A stretch of DNA of 64,000 nt from Gonatopus flavifemur (taxonomy: Eukaryota; Arthropoda; Insecta; Hymenoptera; Dryinidae), in assembly GCA_018340375.1 (NCBI GenBank), contig JAFFJZ010000012.1, forward strand, positions 7,378,001 to 7,442,000, written 5' to 3'. Below the pieces are notes generated by a model. It ran no database searches. It was not told the origin of the DNA and saw only the letters and a program-made list of their open reading frames with translations. The first letter of the stretch is position 1, and each line of letters opens with the position of its first letter. Below are positions 62,988-64,000 of the stretch, piece by piece. The translations under genes were made by a program, and so were the position numbers.

Positions 62988-64000
62988 TATGTAAAACATA
63001 TATACATATATACATACATGCATTTACGACAGAATCCGACATTTAATGAAAAAAAGTAAAGAAAAATGAGATCATCTAGAGAAATTTCGATAACCGTTCG
63101 ACCTGTGATTCGCGGATCCATATGGAAAACGTTTCATCGATAATTGTACGTCGGAAATACTCGAACTAAGATACAAAAAAGTGGAAAATGGTTTATCAGA
63201 GCTAAGCATCGAAATCTACATACAGCTACACTGCAACTCCAATCCATTTTCTTCTGTAATTCATTCTGTTCTCAATCATCAATCGCAATCATTACGCTTT
63301 ATTAATTGTAAGTACTCATATGCAAACAAAAAATAGACACACATATAAGCACATTGTGTGTGGCTACTAAAATGTCATTAATTGATTTTATGTAACTAAT
63401 ACTAATCTTAAAACCGTAAAATTTTTTTTTTTACAATTGAAAGTCAAATGAATAGTTTGAAATGGTAGGTATATTTAATCCCCATTGGTAGTATATTCTT
63501 TTCATTGCCAAAAACAATTGCTCTTGTGCAACAAGGACTTGAGAAATCTACTGGAACGACAAACTGAAACTTGAATTGCAATGCTCAATTTCGAAACATC
63601 ATTACGATTTTGTGGTATATATACGTGAAGCCATTCTGAAGCGTACAAAGTGTATTCCAACAACCTGAAAATAATGTTCGATTGTAAGAGAAGATGTTCA
63701 CAAGAAAAAAACAAAAGTATATTAAGCTCTAGCATAACCACCCTACCTGGGAGATACAGCGTGGGCAAATTCTATGACCCTATAGTTGATTTACCTGCAA
63801 GGTATGTCATAAAAAGTTATCAGAAATTGAGAAAACTGCAAGTTATTTACAATAATGTTTAATGTGAACTTTACCTAAAATTTCTAGGTTGTTTGGTTAT
63901 ATGTAAATCGGAAATGAAGAACGTAGACATTGATTTGCAGTCAGTATTGGTACTTGAAACGGAATTACACAAGTGGAACTCCACAAAATTAAATTGAAAC
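62809..64000 (+). other. Presumed 3' UTR and downstream sequence
   Basis: Sequence after the TAA stop has no further recognised exon. It holds a (TA)n run at 62961-62994 and T-rich and A-rich tracts. No polyadenylation site could be assigned with confidence: one ATTAAA near 63988 is the only hexamer noted and has no supporting context. A downstream alternative last exon of the same gene could begin beyond the window. Confidence 0.5.
62961..62994. repeat. (TA)n microsatellite in presumed 3' UTR
   Basis: About 16 uninterrupted TA units are followed by TACATATATACATAC. The location is ~150 bp downstream of the Syx1A stop codon. Confidence 0.9.

Overview
The window is AT-rich nuclear DNA from an arthropod, most likely an insect. 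The order cannot be fixed from sequence alone. The evidence is a spliced gene whose protein closely matches insect Syntaxin-1A, very large introns, DD34D mariner transposons, a LINE, and dozens of short inverted-repeat (MITE-like) elements. No prokaryotic gene organisation, rRNA, CRISPR array or viral gene was seen.

The only host gene recognised is Syntaxin-1A (plasma-membrane Qa-SNARE of synaptic vesicle fusion), on the + strand. Seven 3' exons are present: 7630-7729, 34741-34815, 34912-35094, 40462-40535, 40665-40802, 45798-45908 and 62722-62808. They join in frame with consensus splice sites and encode 255 residues, from the start of the Habc domain through the linker, SNARE motif and C-terminal membrane anchor. 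The first ~36 residues must lie in exon(s) upstream of base 1. The introns measure about 27.0 kb, 96 bp, 5.4 kb, 129 bp, 5.0 kb and 16.8 kb. The last exon encodes an unusual anchor, unlike the KKIM-type anchor of Drosophila and mammalian syntaxin 1.

Nearly everything else is intronic mobile DNA. There are three mariner elements: a broken one (4875-6123) and two with open transposase frames (12433-13728 and 55336-56657). One LINE (24591-28140) is cut by four later insertions. One tRNA-derived SINE-like unit lies at 17440-17722. More than thirty non-autonomous inverted-repeat elements were found. Several are flanked by TTAA (piggyBac-like), one by an 8-bp duplication (hAT-like), many end in CACTGAGAAAA or CACTGTAAAA, and several are nearly loopless hairpins. 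Nesting is extreme: elements lie inside elements at 10.1-12.4, 20-21.2, 24.6-28.1, 43.6-44.7, 50.6-51.3, 55.2-56.8 and 60.7-61.2 kb. Some insertions can be checked against an uninterrupted paralogous copy elsewhere in the window.

Three patterns stand out. Many unrelated elements share generic ends but carry a private, repeatedly reiterated short palindromic word. Three unrelated elements carry a tRNA-like (box A/box B) segment in their interior. All recognisable transposon coding sequence is antisense to Syntaxin-1A, while long hairpins sit in its introns and would be part of its pre-mRNA.
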